A DNA stretch of 64,000 nucleotides, taken from contig LSRX01000067.1 in NCBI GenBank assembly GCA_001939145.1, positions 496,517 through 560,516 on the forward strand, written 5' to 3'. Below, piece by piece: positions 33,430 through 43,966 of this stretch. The DNA is from Symbiodinium microadriaticum (Eukaryota; Sar; Dinophyceae; Suessiales; Symbiodiniaceae). How positions within the stretch are numbered: position 1 is the first letter of the stretch; each line of letters opens with the position of its first letter. The position numbers and the translations under genes were made by a program. The notes below the pieces were generated by a model. The model was not told where the DNA came from, searched no databases, and saw only the letters and a list, made by a program, of their open reading frames with translations.

Positions 33430-34520
33430 CGAAGCGGCCGGCAATCGTGGTGCCGATGGCTGTGCCGAGGTGGGAGCTCTTGCCTCAGACCGGCCCATGA
33501 TTGTGCATCGTCGATGTCGCAAGGTTTTGAGTGTAGGTCTGTGCCGACCCTTGTCACGTCGAGGCTGTTGAATCGCATGCACGTGTGCCTCTACAGGCCA
33601 CGAGCTTCTACTGCATGCCTCCTATTGTTATGTCTCTTATGTTCTCCTGGTGTGAGGCCCTCGAACCACCCCTGCCACCGCTTCCCTCTGTGATGCAGCT
33701 TCAGGAGGCCTGGTCATGCGGGGGTCCTTGTTGGTCTTCTGTTGCAATGTCGTGGCATGAGGCAGCAGCTTCAGTGCCGGATCAGGACAAGGTCGGTCCT
33801 GGCAGCATGGGTCCTGCTGACAGGCCGTTGGGGGGTTGAGCCTTTTTTTTTTTCCGCGTGTGAGGCTCCGGAACCACCCCTGCCATCGCTTCCCTCAATG
33901 CAGCTTGAGGAGGCCTGGTCCTGCTCAGGTCGTTGTGGCTCTTCTGTTGCAATGTCGTGGCATGAGGCAGCAGCTTCCCGGAAGGATCAGGACGAGGCAA
34001 GCCAGGTAAGTTCTCAGGGTCTAGGGTTTAGGGGTTCGCGTCTGCTGTGCTGCCAGGCTCTGGGTCCCCCAGAGAAGACTTCGGCGGTCCTGGCCTCATG
34101 TCCTTGCAGCCATCACCTACGGACGCATGTCATCGTGGGCTCAGTGTCCTCACATCCAGGCTGTTGAAGCCACTGCAGCTCCTGCAGCAGTTCCAACCTC
34201 GGACCGGCCCATGATTGTGGACCGTCAATATCGCGAGGCTTTGAGTCTAGGTCTGTATCGAGCCTTCTCAAGTCGAGGCCTTGGAATCGTCGGAGCCAGC
34301 GACTGCCGACCACAAGCGTCTACGTGTGCCTCTGCAGGCCACGAGGTTCTAGTGCATGCCTCCCATTGTTGTCTCTCGGCGTGGGAGGCTCTCGAATCAC
34401 CGCTGCCGCCGACTCCTTCTTTGATGAAGCTTCAGGAGGCCTGGTCGTGCTCGGGTCGTTGTTGCTCTTCTCCTGCAATGTCGTGGCCTGAGGCAGCAGC
34501 TTCCGCGAAGGATGAGGAGG
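33430..34520 (+). repeat. Segmental tandem duplication with exon-like unit, three copies
   Basis: Blocks at about 33430-33800, 33860-34000 (partial) and 34150-34520 share long near-identical stretches (ACCGGCCCATGATTGTG; CAGGAGGCCTGGTC; GCAATGTCGTGG). Each can encode the same peptide motif: a Pro/Leu stretch, LQEAWSC, SSxAMSW, EAAAS. The second copy is followed by a textbook donor CCAG|GTAAGT at 34008 and a TTTAGGG unit. The copies may be duplicated exons 5' of the gene starting at 34586. Their frames are not all intact. Confidence 0.6.
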
Positions 34521-34585
34521 AGGCTGGGTTCTCAGGGGGAAGGGGGGAGGGGGGGGTCGGGGGTGTGAACCTGGTGTGCTGCCAG

Positions 34586-34764
34586 GCCATGGTGGCCGTC
34601 AAGGCCGATGTGGACCCGCCTCCGTTGCCGCCCTGCTTGGCCTATGCTCTGGAGCAGCCATGGTGCCAGTGCGTGTTGCTCCCGCATCAGTGCATGGATC
34701 CAGACCGCAGGGCGCTGGCACATCAAGGCTTTTACCAGCACCTCGTATGTGATCTAGTGGACTT
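34586..34764 (+). CDS. Zinc-motif/DDE-like gene, exon 1 of five
   Basis: After TGCTGCCAG the frame encodes AMVAVKADVDPPPLPP, then YALEQPWCQCVLLPHQCMD and FYQHLVCDLVD. The close Cys-x-Cys and His-x-x-Cys suggest a small metal site. A GT at 34765 leaves two bases, and the exon at 34839 supplies one, giving Leu-Leu-Pro-Trp in frame (74-base intron ending ATCTTCAG). Upstream exons may include the duplicated unit at 33.4-34.5 kb. Confidence 0.5.
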
Positions 34765-34838
34765 GTCCCGACTTATGATTCGTCTAGTCAGATTGTGCGG
34801 ATGTCAGTTGAGCTGTCGCATGCAATCCTGATCTTCAG

Positions 34839-35103
34839 GCTTCCTTGGGACAAGCAGGAAGAACACTGGGAGACCTTTCTCCAGGGTCTGGCTGCCTTTG
34901 CAATCTCCAAGCTCTCTGTGTCAGGGTTCGGGTCACTCAGTGTGGACGAGAGACTCGAGTACATACCCCAGGATGTCGCAGGCACCTTGAGCCAGGAGCC
35001 CTACTGTGATATCTTGGCCTGGCCTCGTTTGCAGAAGCTCTTGTTTCGTGGGCTGCCGTTGTGCCGGCTCCATGCTGTGAACCAGAACGACCCCATACTT
35101 CAG
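34839..35103 (+). CDS. Zinc-motif/DDE-like gene, exon 2
   Basis: Encodes a well-composed globular segment (LPWDKQEEHWETFLQGLAAF, SVDERLEYIPQDVAG, CRLHAVNQNDPILQ). A GC donor at 35104 (TTCAG|GCCGG) gives phase 0 and a clean join to the exon at 35804. The open frame runs on to 35241 but enters the hairpin repeat, so the longer reading is rejected. No family is recognised for this part. Confidence 0.55.
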
Positions 35104-35152
35104 GCCGGTCCTGGGCATGCTTTCTTTGTTTCTTGTGGCAACACCAGGCAAG

Positions 35153-35778
35153 AATGCCTTGTGGCGGCCCCGACCTGGGTCCTTGGTCCCTCGAGGCATT
35201 TCGTGGCTTCGCCAATTAGGAAAGACTCCTGCTGTTGCTAAGTATCTGCATTGCCTTGTGACCCCCAGGACCTGGGTGCCGGGGTGCTCAAGGCATTACT
35301 CGTGGTTGTATCCTCAAGCAGCACAACTCAGAAGCAGGATCAAGCAGCTCCTAGTAGTCGTATGTACTAGAGCCAGAAGACAGCTTTAGACAGGTCAGCA
35401 GACAGTCCGTTCACGTTCTCCGGGATTGCCTCGTGGTCGCTCTGACCTGGGTCCCAGGGCCCTCAAGGCATTTAATCGAAGCTAGGCTCTTGCTAGCTGG
35501 ATTTCCGCAATGCTGCTATAGGCTGCTATATGCAATATCTATCATTCAATATCATTCTATGAATCCTCCCAGCGGCTGAGGATCTAGTCTCTCGGGAACG
35601 TGCTTTCGATTGCCTTGTAGCGTCGCCTGACCCGGGTTCAGGGGTCCGCAAGGCATTTCGCCTTTTCACCAACCTTCCGGGACTCAGCGACGAGGTTTAG
35701 GGTTGCTGGCCCGCCGCCAGAAGCTTGGGATTGCCTCGTAGGCCCCCTCACCCGGGTTCAGGGGTCCAGAAGGCATTT
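35153..35778. repeat. Five copies of a conserved hairpin inside one intron
   Basis: Copies at 35153-35200, 35250-35297, 35425-35473, 35609-35658 and 35730-35778. Each starts ATTGCCTTG/TGCCTCG, has GACC(T/C)GGGT in the middle, and closes with AAGGCATT. The ends pair, and an inner GACCC/GGGGTC can pair too. Spacing between copies is 97-184 bases. All five lie in the inferred intron 35104-35803 of the zinc-motif/DDE-like gene, and related sequence lies at 29247-29350. Confidence 0.85.
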
Positions 35779-35803
35779 CACTTGGCCTGTGTGCCCTGTG
35801 CAG

Positions 35804-36470
35804 GTGGCCGGAAACGACCATGGCAGTGCGTGCAGCTTCAACTGTCTGGTCTTGGCACAAAGATTTATGGAGCAGGGGCCTGCTTTTTTCGATCAGTGGC
35901 TGGACAGCCGCTGCGACGAACAGGCCTTTGATACTTTGCTGGATGGCACGATGCTGGCTCAGAAGTATAACAGGGTGGTGTGGCGTCATTACAAGGCCCT
36001 CTTCGGCGACGCGATGCTCGACAAGCATAACTTGGTTACGGAGATCAAGCACGAGCTCTGCGATTCCGACGGCCTGTTGGCCCGGGATCGTGTCTGGGAG
36101 CCTGTGCGGAACTTCTTACAACTCTGCCAGCTCCGAGCCCTGGAAGTGGAGAAACCGCTGCCGCAGATGCTCGCGGAGGCCTTTGACGGTGTTGGTGCTG
36201 AGAGATGCGTAGCTCTGGTCGTATGCCAAGGCAAGACCTCCGTGCTGCTCAGTTGCGGACATAGGCAGTGTCCAAAAGTCTTCTGGGACCCGCATACAGC
36301 ATCGTTGCAGCACATCGGGGCCTCTGCGAGTTACATTTGTCAGCACTTCGCCCAGCTCGCGGAGTGCCTCCTTTCGAACGGACTGTACGGGGCAGACAGC
36401 ACCGCAACGGTCTACATCCTGAAATGGGGGACGGCTCCCATGTCGAGCTGCTTGTGGCCAACGGACGCTG
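35804..36470 (+). CDS. Zinc-motif/DDE-like gene, exon 3
   Basis: After GTGCAG the frame encodes SFNCLVLAQRFMEQGPAFFD, then YNRVVWRHYKALFGDAML, HNLVTEIKHELCDSDGLL and ICQHFAQLAECLLSNGLYG. Composition is clearly that of a globular protein. A GC donor at 36471 (GCTG|GCCTTC) leaves one base and fits the acceptor TTTCTCACAG at 36586, a 116-base intron. The open frame to 36613 beyond this point is taken as intron read-through. Confidence 0.6.
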
Positions 36471-36586
36471 GCCTTCGAGGAGGAACCTCAGCCTTGCCCA
36501 GGACAGACCCAAAGGTCGAGCAACCGAAGCAGCTGAAACTGGAAGTGGCTGGGCAGCTAAGGTCAATCCTTTCTACTTTCTCACAG

Positions 36587-39500
36587 GTTCCCCTAACCCA
36601 GTCGCAGACCTGAACCGCTTCCGATTCGAGGCTCCATCCAAGCACGTGGGCAGTCGCTTCGCTGAGCAGTTCCCGCTCGGCACTGTCATCAGCTTGGACG
36701 ACACACCTCCCTCGAAGCAACGGCCAGTGCGAGCCGCAAGCCCGCCGAAAGTGGAGAACCCTGCTGGCAGCCGACTGTCCAAGGAGCACCCCGCTGCCGT
36801 GAAAGCTGAGGCTGCGAACGTGGAGAGCTCTGCTCAGAGCCTAGTATCCAAGGAGCACACTGCTTCAGTGAAGGCCGAAGCGGCTTCTGTTGCACCGAAT
36901 CAAGACTCTCTGGTCAAGCTCGAGTCCGAAGAGGAGGAGGAGCCCTTGTTCCGCGAGGAGCTGCCCTTGCCGGAGGTTCCGGAGCCGCTCCAGGACGGGG
37001 CCCAGATGGTGACGGGGCACAAGAAGAAGCCTAAGAAAAGCCTTGCAGTGCGGCGTGCCGAGCGTGCAGAACAAGATCGAGCCGACCGCCTGATCCAGCA
37101 GCTGAACATCGACTTCCACAAAGTCTTCCAGCCGGCTCATCACTTCAAGCTCTCCTCGGGACACTGGGCAGACTTCAAGCTCCATCTGGCCAGAGGGGCT
37201 CTGGATCAACTGGGCTGTCAGCTGTGCATGGACATGATGACACAGAATAACATAACCCTCCCATCCCGAGACGAGCTCCTTGATGACGAGCTTGGCGAGT
37301 GCAGGCGCGACCCTGCTTACAAGGCCGACTTCGATCGCAGGCTGCAGCAGCTCAAGGAGCAGGAGGGCCTGGCTGCGCTCAAGCGTGGCCGACGTGCCAA
37401 GGTCCAGGATGCCGAGGCTGTGCCGCTCCACGAGAACCTCTACAAGTGGCTGTCGGTGAGACGACCAGGACTCTACACCGTGGATCCCAAGGCTCCCTTG
37501 AAGCTCACCTGCACAGCGTGTGGTGTTCAGGTCAACGCACGTCGAAGCTCAACGGTGTTCTATGTCCTGCAGCATGAAGCCTATGCCACCCACCAAGAGG
37601 CGGTCTCTGCGCGCAGCCGGGGCGAGAAGTGCACTGGAGTTCCGATACAGGCTGCGGAGGTTCGTGCAGCCAGCCACGTGCAGAGTTTTGCGTCCTGGAT
37701 TGCCAACAGAAAGCCCTGGGTGGGCAACGAGGTGACCGAAGCATGTCGCCTCCAGGAAAGGTTGCCCATCGTGCAGGCCAAGGCTTGTCTGGAAAAGGAG
37801 AGGTTCCTGGATCCCGCTTCGGGTGTGCCTGCGTGCGCGGCTTGCATGGAGCTGGCCAATCGTGAGACCTTCGTCAAGAAGGTCTGCCAAGTGGCGTACC
37901 ACATCGACCTCTGCCGTTTGCTCCAGCTCTCCATGCACGACCAGCAGAGGACCCGGCACACGGATGCGATGGCACAGTCTGACTATGTGCACCTCCTCGC
38001 CCTCGAGAGGGAAATCCAGAGCCTCCGAAGCCTGAGCCACGTGCAGCTCTACCAGCATCTGGACCGCAGTTTCCTGTGCGTCCCTCGCAAGATGTGCAAT
38101 CAGGCCATGCTGGAGCTCCTAGAGACACAGGTCCTCTGGATACCCAGACAGGAGCCGAGGGAGCCCGACCAGCAGCAGCTCGTGCTCCAGGAGATGGACT
38201 ACTACCTCGGCAACAACCTCCAGCACAACACCGATGCCGAAAGAGACCTCGCACAACTCATACTTCGAGGTGTGCTCCGCCACGACACGGTGCTGAAGAC
38301 CTTGGTGACGGCTCTCGTCGTGAAAGCGGAAAGGATCCACAACGGCTCGAGCAGGCTCACAACCAGCAGCCTGCCGCACACCTCCGAGGCACAGTTGCAC
38401 GAAGTTGGCTTCACTCTGGCCACCTGCTCCAACCACAGCGGCTTGATGAAGCTCTTCGGCCTGAATGCCAAGACTGTTGGTCGTGTCTGGCTGGAGGATG
38501 ATGAGCTACCCATCGTCCTGAATCCTTCGGCGGCTGCAGGTGAAGGCCTAGGCGAGACCAGCCAGTTGCAGCGGAACTGCCATTGTGTCCTCCACCTGCT
38601 CTCCGTGCACGGCTCCCGGAACTGCATCATTTGCTTCGACGAGACGGTCTGGATGCCGAACTGGTCTCTGGTGCACCTGCGGAGCGGCCCTCACTACATC
38701 GGCGGAGGCGTTGCCGGTCGGATCCAAGTGCCGGCATCGACAACTTCACCGTCGGAGTTGAAGCTGACAGATCTTGCCCAGGAGACTCTGCATTGCATGA
38801 TCAAGAGGGCAGATACCCGTCGCTTGGTGTACGACATCAGGTGCCTGCCGAGACGGAAAGCAGATGTCACATGGCCGGCGGTCTTGGCTACGACTGCAGA
38901 GCTGTGGCAAAGCTGTGTGCAGGCGAACGGTGTGCCCCCCATCGGGCAAAGCTTCGACAACCACCCGAGCCAGGCTCCCTTCAGCCGCATGTTCCTGGGA
39001 CTGATGGACCCCTCCGAGTACGAGCACGTGGAGTTCTTCAAGCAGTGCGTGTTGAAGACTGGTGAGCACACGATGGAGCTCTACCCCTTCGCCACCCTCT
39101 TCTGGCAGAAGGTTCATCCGATCTTCTCCGTCAACGACCCGGGCCACGTGCAGAAGGACTGTGTCAGAGCATTGAGGGTGCCCAGTCGCATGATGTATGT
39201 TGCTGGCTTCAGGGTGGTACCGTCCACTCTGCTCCTCAGGGGGCTACCTTTGGCATCGTATGCTGGACGGGACTTGCAATGCGACAAGGAGGCGGCTTTC
39301 GTGCTGGCAAGCAACCTGGTCCAGCTGGACACTTGGGACACCCCGGGCATTCTGTTGTTCCAGCTGCTCATGGCTTTGAGTACTGGAATGTGGCTGGGAG
39401 CTGAAGCCTTCTCTCCACGCGAGCTCTTCTTCAATACGATGTGCGGCTACTACTTGATCCTGCTCACTGTGCAGGAAGCCTGGCAGAAGAGAGGCGCTGG

Positions 39501-39972
39501 CTGGCAGTCGCAGTTCTTGCATGTCGTCACCACCCGCAATCTCCTTTACACGACGATCCACATGACAGAGCGGGTGCGGCACTGGCCATCAGCTTCCTTG
39601 CCTTTCCGCCCGGCAAAGACGACCGAAGACTCCTGCGAGCACCACTTCGGGCGTATCAAAAGCAGCCTCCAGAACGTGTCCATGACACTGAAGCATGCAC
39701 TGCTGGCGACACAACGACAGCATTGGCTTCAGAGCAAGCAGGACCCTGAGCCGTCCAAGCCATGCGGCCCCCAGTCTGTTTGGTCTGGACTCAGTGACGA
39801 GGAGGCAAGCGAGCTCTCCAAGCGGGCTCTCAAGACCACCTGCTTGTTTCGGTCCGTTGTTGGTGTGCAGAGGCCGGCCGCACTGGTTGAAGCAGAGCTG
39901 AAGCAGTGGTGGGCTGACGTCGGCCAGGCACTGCTTTTCCAGGCTGGCGGCCCGAAAGCCGTAGCCGAAAAG
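36587..39972 (+). CDS. Large zinc-motif protein, possible DDE transposase core (exon 4)
   Basis: About 1,130 uninterrupted codons. In order: a Lys/Glu/Val-rich linker with two related KEHPAAVKAEAANVES-type repeats (36.78-36.90 kb); an acidic run and a basic patch; a Cys-x-x-Cys (CQLCMDMM); CTACGVQV followed about 20 residues on by HEAYATH, the spacing of a BED-like finger; a second Cys/His cluster (ACAACMEL, VAYHIDLC); then CIICFDETVWMPNW, GQSFDNHPSQAPFS and TTEDSCEHHFGRIKS. These last three could supply the D, D, E of a DDE transposase, and Glu-His-His-Phe-Gly is reminiscent of the last acidic motif of P/hAT-type enzymes. This is inference. The 3' end may be a GT at 39909 (phase 2, fits 40094) or AAG|GTCGCT at 39973. 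The frame upstream of 36587 is intron and shadow. Confidence 0.65.
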
Positions 39973-40093
39973 GTCGCTGTTTTTCTTCTCCTGATTCTAT
40001 GTGTCGTAAACATATATAGATATGTGTAGCTTTTTTTCTTCATAGCTTAACTCTTATAAACTTTCTTCAGCACAAGATCTGACCACGGCTCAG
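39973..40093 (+). other. AT-rich, pyrimidine-rich intron between exons 4 and 5
   Basis: TTTTTCTTCTCC, TTTTTTTCTTC and CTTTCTTCAG runs, with stop codons in the used frames. It may start as early as 39909. Confidence 0.5.
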
Positions 40094-40907
40094 GCCGAGT
40101 GTGACCAGAGATGACGCCGGCCAGCGGAGCTACCAGGTGCTTGGCCTGCGACTCCACCCAGTTGGCGAGACTCGGTTGGGCCTCATCGAACAAGTGTTCC
40201 GAGGAAGCATCGGCCGCAAGAAGCGAGCATCTGCGAAGCCTGCAGAGTCAGTGCTGCCAGCTCGGCAGTGTGTGCGACTTCACATCCTGCTGTTGTCCAA
40301 AGTGTCCCCCACGAGTTACCAAGCTACGGCGCTGTCGGAGGCATGGATTGTCGATCCGTTTGACGAGGAGGCTCCCCTGCTCTACCAAGTGCCAGCTGAA
40401 ATCGTGGAGGATGAATGGCGAGTCCTGATCCGCCTCAGTCCGCAAGCTGTCGCTGCGGCCTTGAAGATCCAAGGCCTCGCCATCCAGACGGGCAGCGATG
40501 AGCATGAGCCGGACTCTGCAAAAGTCTGGTTCACGATCGGCAGCTTTCCGCCGACGAAGGCTGGCAAGGACAACATCGAGCGGTACATGGAGTGCTGCCG
40601 TCGCATGTGGGAGAAGCTGAAAGGCCGGCCTATGCTTGAGGGCAGTGGTGTGCCGGTCTTTATGACAAAGATGCACAAGCCGCCCACATGGTCGCAGTTG
40701 CTTGCCCGGATCTTTGCATATTTCGATGCGACCATCAGAGGCAAGAAAGCTGGAGAGAGCAAGGCCCCAACCGTGACTGCAGACGAGTTCTCCAAGGCCG
40801 TGTACAGCAAGTTCCAGTATGTTGCCCCCGCAGAGGATGCCGGCAGATGGATTGAGTTCTTGCACAGTGTTCATTCCATCTCGCCGCTCGTGCTGCCAAG
40901 TGCGTAG
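40094..40907 (+). CDS. Zinc-motif/DDE-like gene, last exon
   Basis: After CTCAG at 40093, 271 codons run to TAG at 40905. They encode a compact domain (SYQVLGLRLHPVGETRLG, EAWIVDPFDEEAPLLYQVP, KVWFTIGSFPPTKAGKDN, IERYMECCRRMWEKLKGR, FQYVAPAEDAGRWIEFLH). No ATG is needed, since the frame is open upstream of the GTG at 40101. It shares strand, codon use and spacing with exon 4 and is taken as its C-terminal part. A separate gene is possible. Family unknown. Confidence 0.55.
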
Positions 40908-41183
40908 TGTGCCGTACAGTGCTTGTGCCGCGAATGCGGAAAGTCGAGCGACCGGAGCACATGAAACCGCACAGGGAATCGCAGAGAGCGTTAAAACAAT
41001 CAGGTCCGATCAGTCTGTGCATGCTTTTCAATCGCTTGCATGTCGTTGTGCATTACCCGAACGCATACCATAACACACCATGACCATGTCCATTGCATGA
41101 TGTTGCATGTCCCTGGACCCCGGGTGGGGGGGGATCTCCGCCAGACAGTGATCCGGAGCCCTAGAAGGGTGGCTTAATGTAGA

Positions 41184-41240
41184 GGCTTAAACAATTACCA
41201 ACACTATTTTGGAGGTTCCTTATTATGGTTATAGTATAAN
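41184..41240. mobile_element. MITE-like family 2 fragment ending at an N
   Basis: GGCTTAAACAATTACCAACA and CTATTTTGGAGGTTCC match the left half of the copy at 2941. The sequence breaks at the single N at 41240, so the right half may be lost or misassembled. Confidence 0.5.
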
Positions 41241-41347
41241 CTCGGGTCTCTGGCCCGAAGATCAGCCAAGGTTGGAATCGAAGGCGGACGGCAACGTGCG
41301 AGCCGAGGCCGCCTCCTGAACGGGATCCCAAAAGGTTTGCTTTGTAA

Positions 41348-41465
41348 TTTTTAGGGTTTCGGGTTTGGGGTTTAGGGTTCAGGGTTTAGGGTTCAGGGTG
41401 CAGGGTTTAGGGTTCAGGGTTCAGGGTTTAGGGTTTAGGGGTCAGGGTTTAGGGTTTGGAGTTTA
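41348..41465. repeat. Telomere-like tract, G-rich, longest in window
   Basis: At least 14 TTTAGGG/TTCAGGG units almost without interruption. A second G-rich cluster is at 41790-41850. Confidence 0.9.
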
Positions 41466-42851
41466 GGTGGTTATGTACGGCTCTTTTGGGGTTCTATAGA
41501 GCTATATACAATGGTTCTATATGGGTTCTCTAGAAAGGGTCCAAGTACTAAATAAGAAGGGATTCCACAAGGATGTTTTCTCGTGTTTGGCAAAAACTTC
41601 AGGATACTTCCCCAAGGCTTATCTTCATGTCATTACCCCTGAAGCAGGCACCCATACTTTTGGGTTCTTCGGTGTTCCTAAACCCTAAGCCCTAAGCCCT
41701 ATTTGCCCTTATTTTGGGTTTGTGATCGGGGTAGGAGCTGATAGGAGAGGGCCGCCCTCTTCGGAGTCGCCACGATGGTGCGGGGCATCTAGGGTTTAGG
41801 ATTAGGGTTTATAGGGGTTAGGGGTTTAGGGTTTAGGGTTTCGGGTGTACCGGCGACATAGTTCTGAGTGCACCTTCGCTATGTCGTGCAAGGTTGGGCT
41901 CCCTTTTGGAAATCCGCTGCTTTTGCGAGGGCTGCTCAGGCTGCTTCGAGCTTTGTACACGCCCGAAAACTCATCCCGCCCTGCTCTCAAACCTGCGCTC
42001 TCCCTCCCAGACTGTGGAACCCAGAATGAGCGGTGCAATGAAGTGGGGCGCGCGGGAAACATCGTATGTAGACGGCTGTCTATCCCGTATGCCCCTGATC
42101 AATCACCTCCCCCCTTCAACAAGGATTATGCATGATATCCTGAATAAAAAATTATGGTAACTACTGAGTTGACAACGGAAGTTTGTATACCAGTGCTCAG
42201 TCACATGCATCATCGCTTGCCTCATGACTTTGGTCTGATTCCTGACGATGTCTCGCAGCATCCTTGCTGTAGATTGGATCTTCCAGGAATCTGAACCCAG
42301 CTTGAGCGCAGTTGTCCAGAGTTCCTCCCTACGCACTGCCACGTAGTTTGAATCCTAAGCCCTCCGCAGGACGGAAGCACTCCACTACATGCAGCAGCTG
42401 AGCGAGGATCATTGCACTTTGCACGATGCGTAAGAACGGGCATGACATCGCAGGAAGAAACAAGAACACAACTAGAATCGCATGATTCAGAAAGTCTGCG
42501 CAGACTCTGGCAAGTCTTCAGTGGGTCATTCTTTTCATTGTTTGGCCAAATAATGCACCTGCCCAGGGTTGGGCGAACACGAAAGGCGGTGATGTAAAGA
42601 TCTGGTTGGTTCCCAAGCCCTGTTGCAAGAAAAGGAGCGAGTATGCTAGCACTGAGAAAGGAGGGTGGACTCGTGTCGAACAGGAGGCCGGATGCATCAC
42701 AGTACCCTTGGCATAGAAACTAGATTTGCTACAGCAGCTCAGGACCTACAGTTCGAACACCACAGCCTAAGCTACTCTCCTCGGGTTTCTTTCGGGAAGT
42801 ATGATGATGCAATGATGCAACCTGGAAAAGCTCCTGCTTTCATCACCACAG

Positions 42852-42975
42852 GATCCCTCAGCTCCTTCATGCCAACAGGACATGCACAAGTGGTTGAGCT
42901 GCTGCTGTCCCACAAGATCAACAGACAGTCCTTGGCTCGGCGCGGCTTCGCATTGAACAACTACGACAAGGCAGC
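42852..42975 (+). CDS. Candidate ankyrin-repeat-like exon
   Basis: After CACCACAG the frame encodes SFMPTGHAQVVELLLSHKIN and then RGFALNNYDKAAG. Gly-His-x-x-Val-Val-x-Leu-Leu-Leu is the second helix of an ankyrin repeat. The 3' boundary is not defined. Weak alone, but consistent with a helical repeat protein. Confidence 0.4.
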
Positions 42976-43789
42976 AGGAATAGGAGCGTCAGGTGTTGTT
43001 GGGTGTTGGCACCGTGTTTGTTGTCGTGGTTGCTGTCCACGTCGTCCGTGTTCTTTCTGATGTTGCATAGCTACAGCACCGGCCATGGAGCACAACGATT
43101 CTGACCCCAATCGCTATGAAGAAGCTGCATTGGCCCATGCTGGACCAGGTTAAGGCAGTTTACTAAGGTAGGGATATCTTGACCTAGGATGGCTTGCGAT
43201 TGAGACTGGTACCGATACTGATCTGCCCCAAACTGAAGACTTTGCATAGCAGTCCGGCAGGTCCTTAGTGGTCTAGCACAGGGACATGTACCTTGAAGCA
43301 TGACCATTGATGTTTGAACCCTCTGAACCTTAAACCCTGTTTGTCTGAAGTCCTTGCTGCATTCGTCCGAGTGTGAGCGTCAAAAAAGCCTGAAACGCTA
43401 AACGCTGAACCCCGAAAACTTAAACCCTAAACCCTGACTTGGCCTGTTACTCAGTCCGTCGGCAGCCGGGGGGCGGACTCCGCTCCACGTGGCAGCCGAG
43501 CGGGGCTTTGCGGATGTGGTAGAGGCACTTGCGGGTTGAGAGTTGCGGCTGACAGGAGCCTGAGTCTGCTACCCCGAATTCCTATTCTAGTTAGGCCACT
43601 GTCGTGCAACAACCCCCGTCCCTAAGTGAGTCCAAGACCCCCATATACCCCCATCCTATGGACCCCTATATAATCGAACTATACCACATGCATACAGACA
43701 TACATACAGACATACATGCAGACACACCAAAACATGCTACCCAAACCCCAGTCTGATTCGTAAGCCCCGGCCATTACAACAACCCCCAA

Positions 43790-43885
43790 CCTCTAAACTC
43801 TTAAACCCCTGAAGCCCTAAACCCCAAACCCTAAGCCCCTAAACCCTTAATCCCTAGGCCAAGCCCCGAACCCCAAAACCCACTA
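43790..43885. repeat. Telomere-like tract, C-rich, before an exon
   Basis: CCCTAAACCCC, CCCTAAGCCCC and similar units end about 20 bases before the acceptor at 43904. Confidence 0.8.
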
Positions 43886-43904
43886 TGTCGGTCTGTGCTT
43901 CCAG

Positions 43905-43966
43905 GCGCTGGCAGCTCAAGGCGCCGATGTCCAGGAGCGAACCGAGGAGACCCGGCTCCGGACGGA
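43905..43966 (+). CDS. Candidate helical exon
   Basis: After TGCTTCCAG, encodes ALAAQGADVQERTEETRLRT. A GT at 43967, in a run of T, could be the donor. The C-rich tract precedes it, and G-rich units lie further on (44340-44460). The peptide could be an ankyrin helix or coiled coil. Confidence 0.42.

Noticed and set aside
35153..35778. CRISPR-like regularly spaced repeats
   Set aside because: Repeats are imperfect, spacing is uneven, and the setting is a spliced eukaryotic gene.
36268..36586. ATG and first 100 or so codons of the 1,253-codon frame
   Set aside because: The residues are low quality and overlap the better coding frame of exon 3. A GC-AG intron 36471-36586 explains the frame change.
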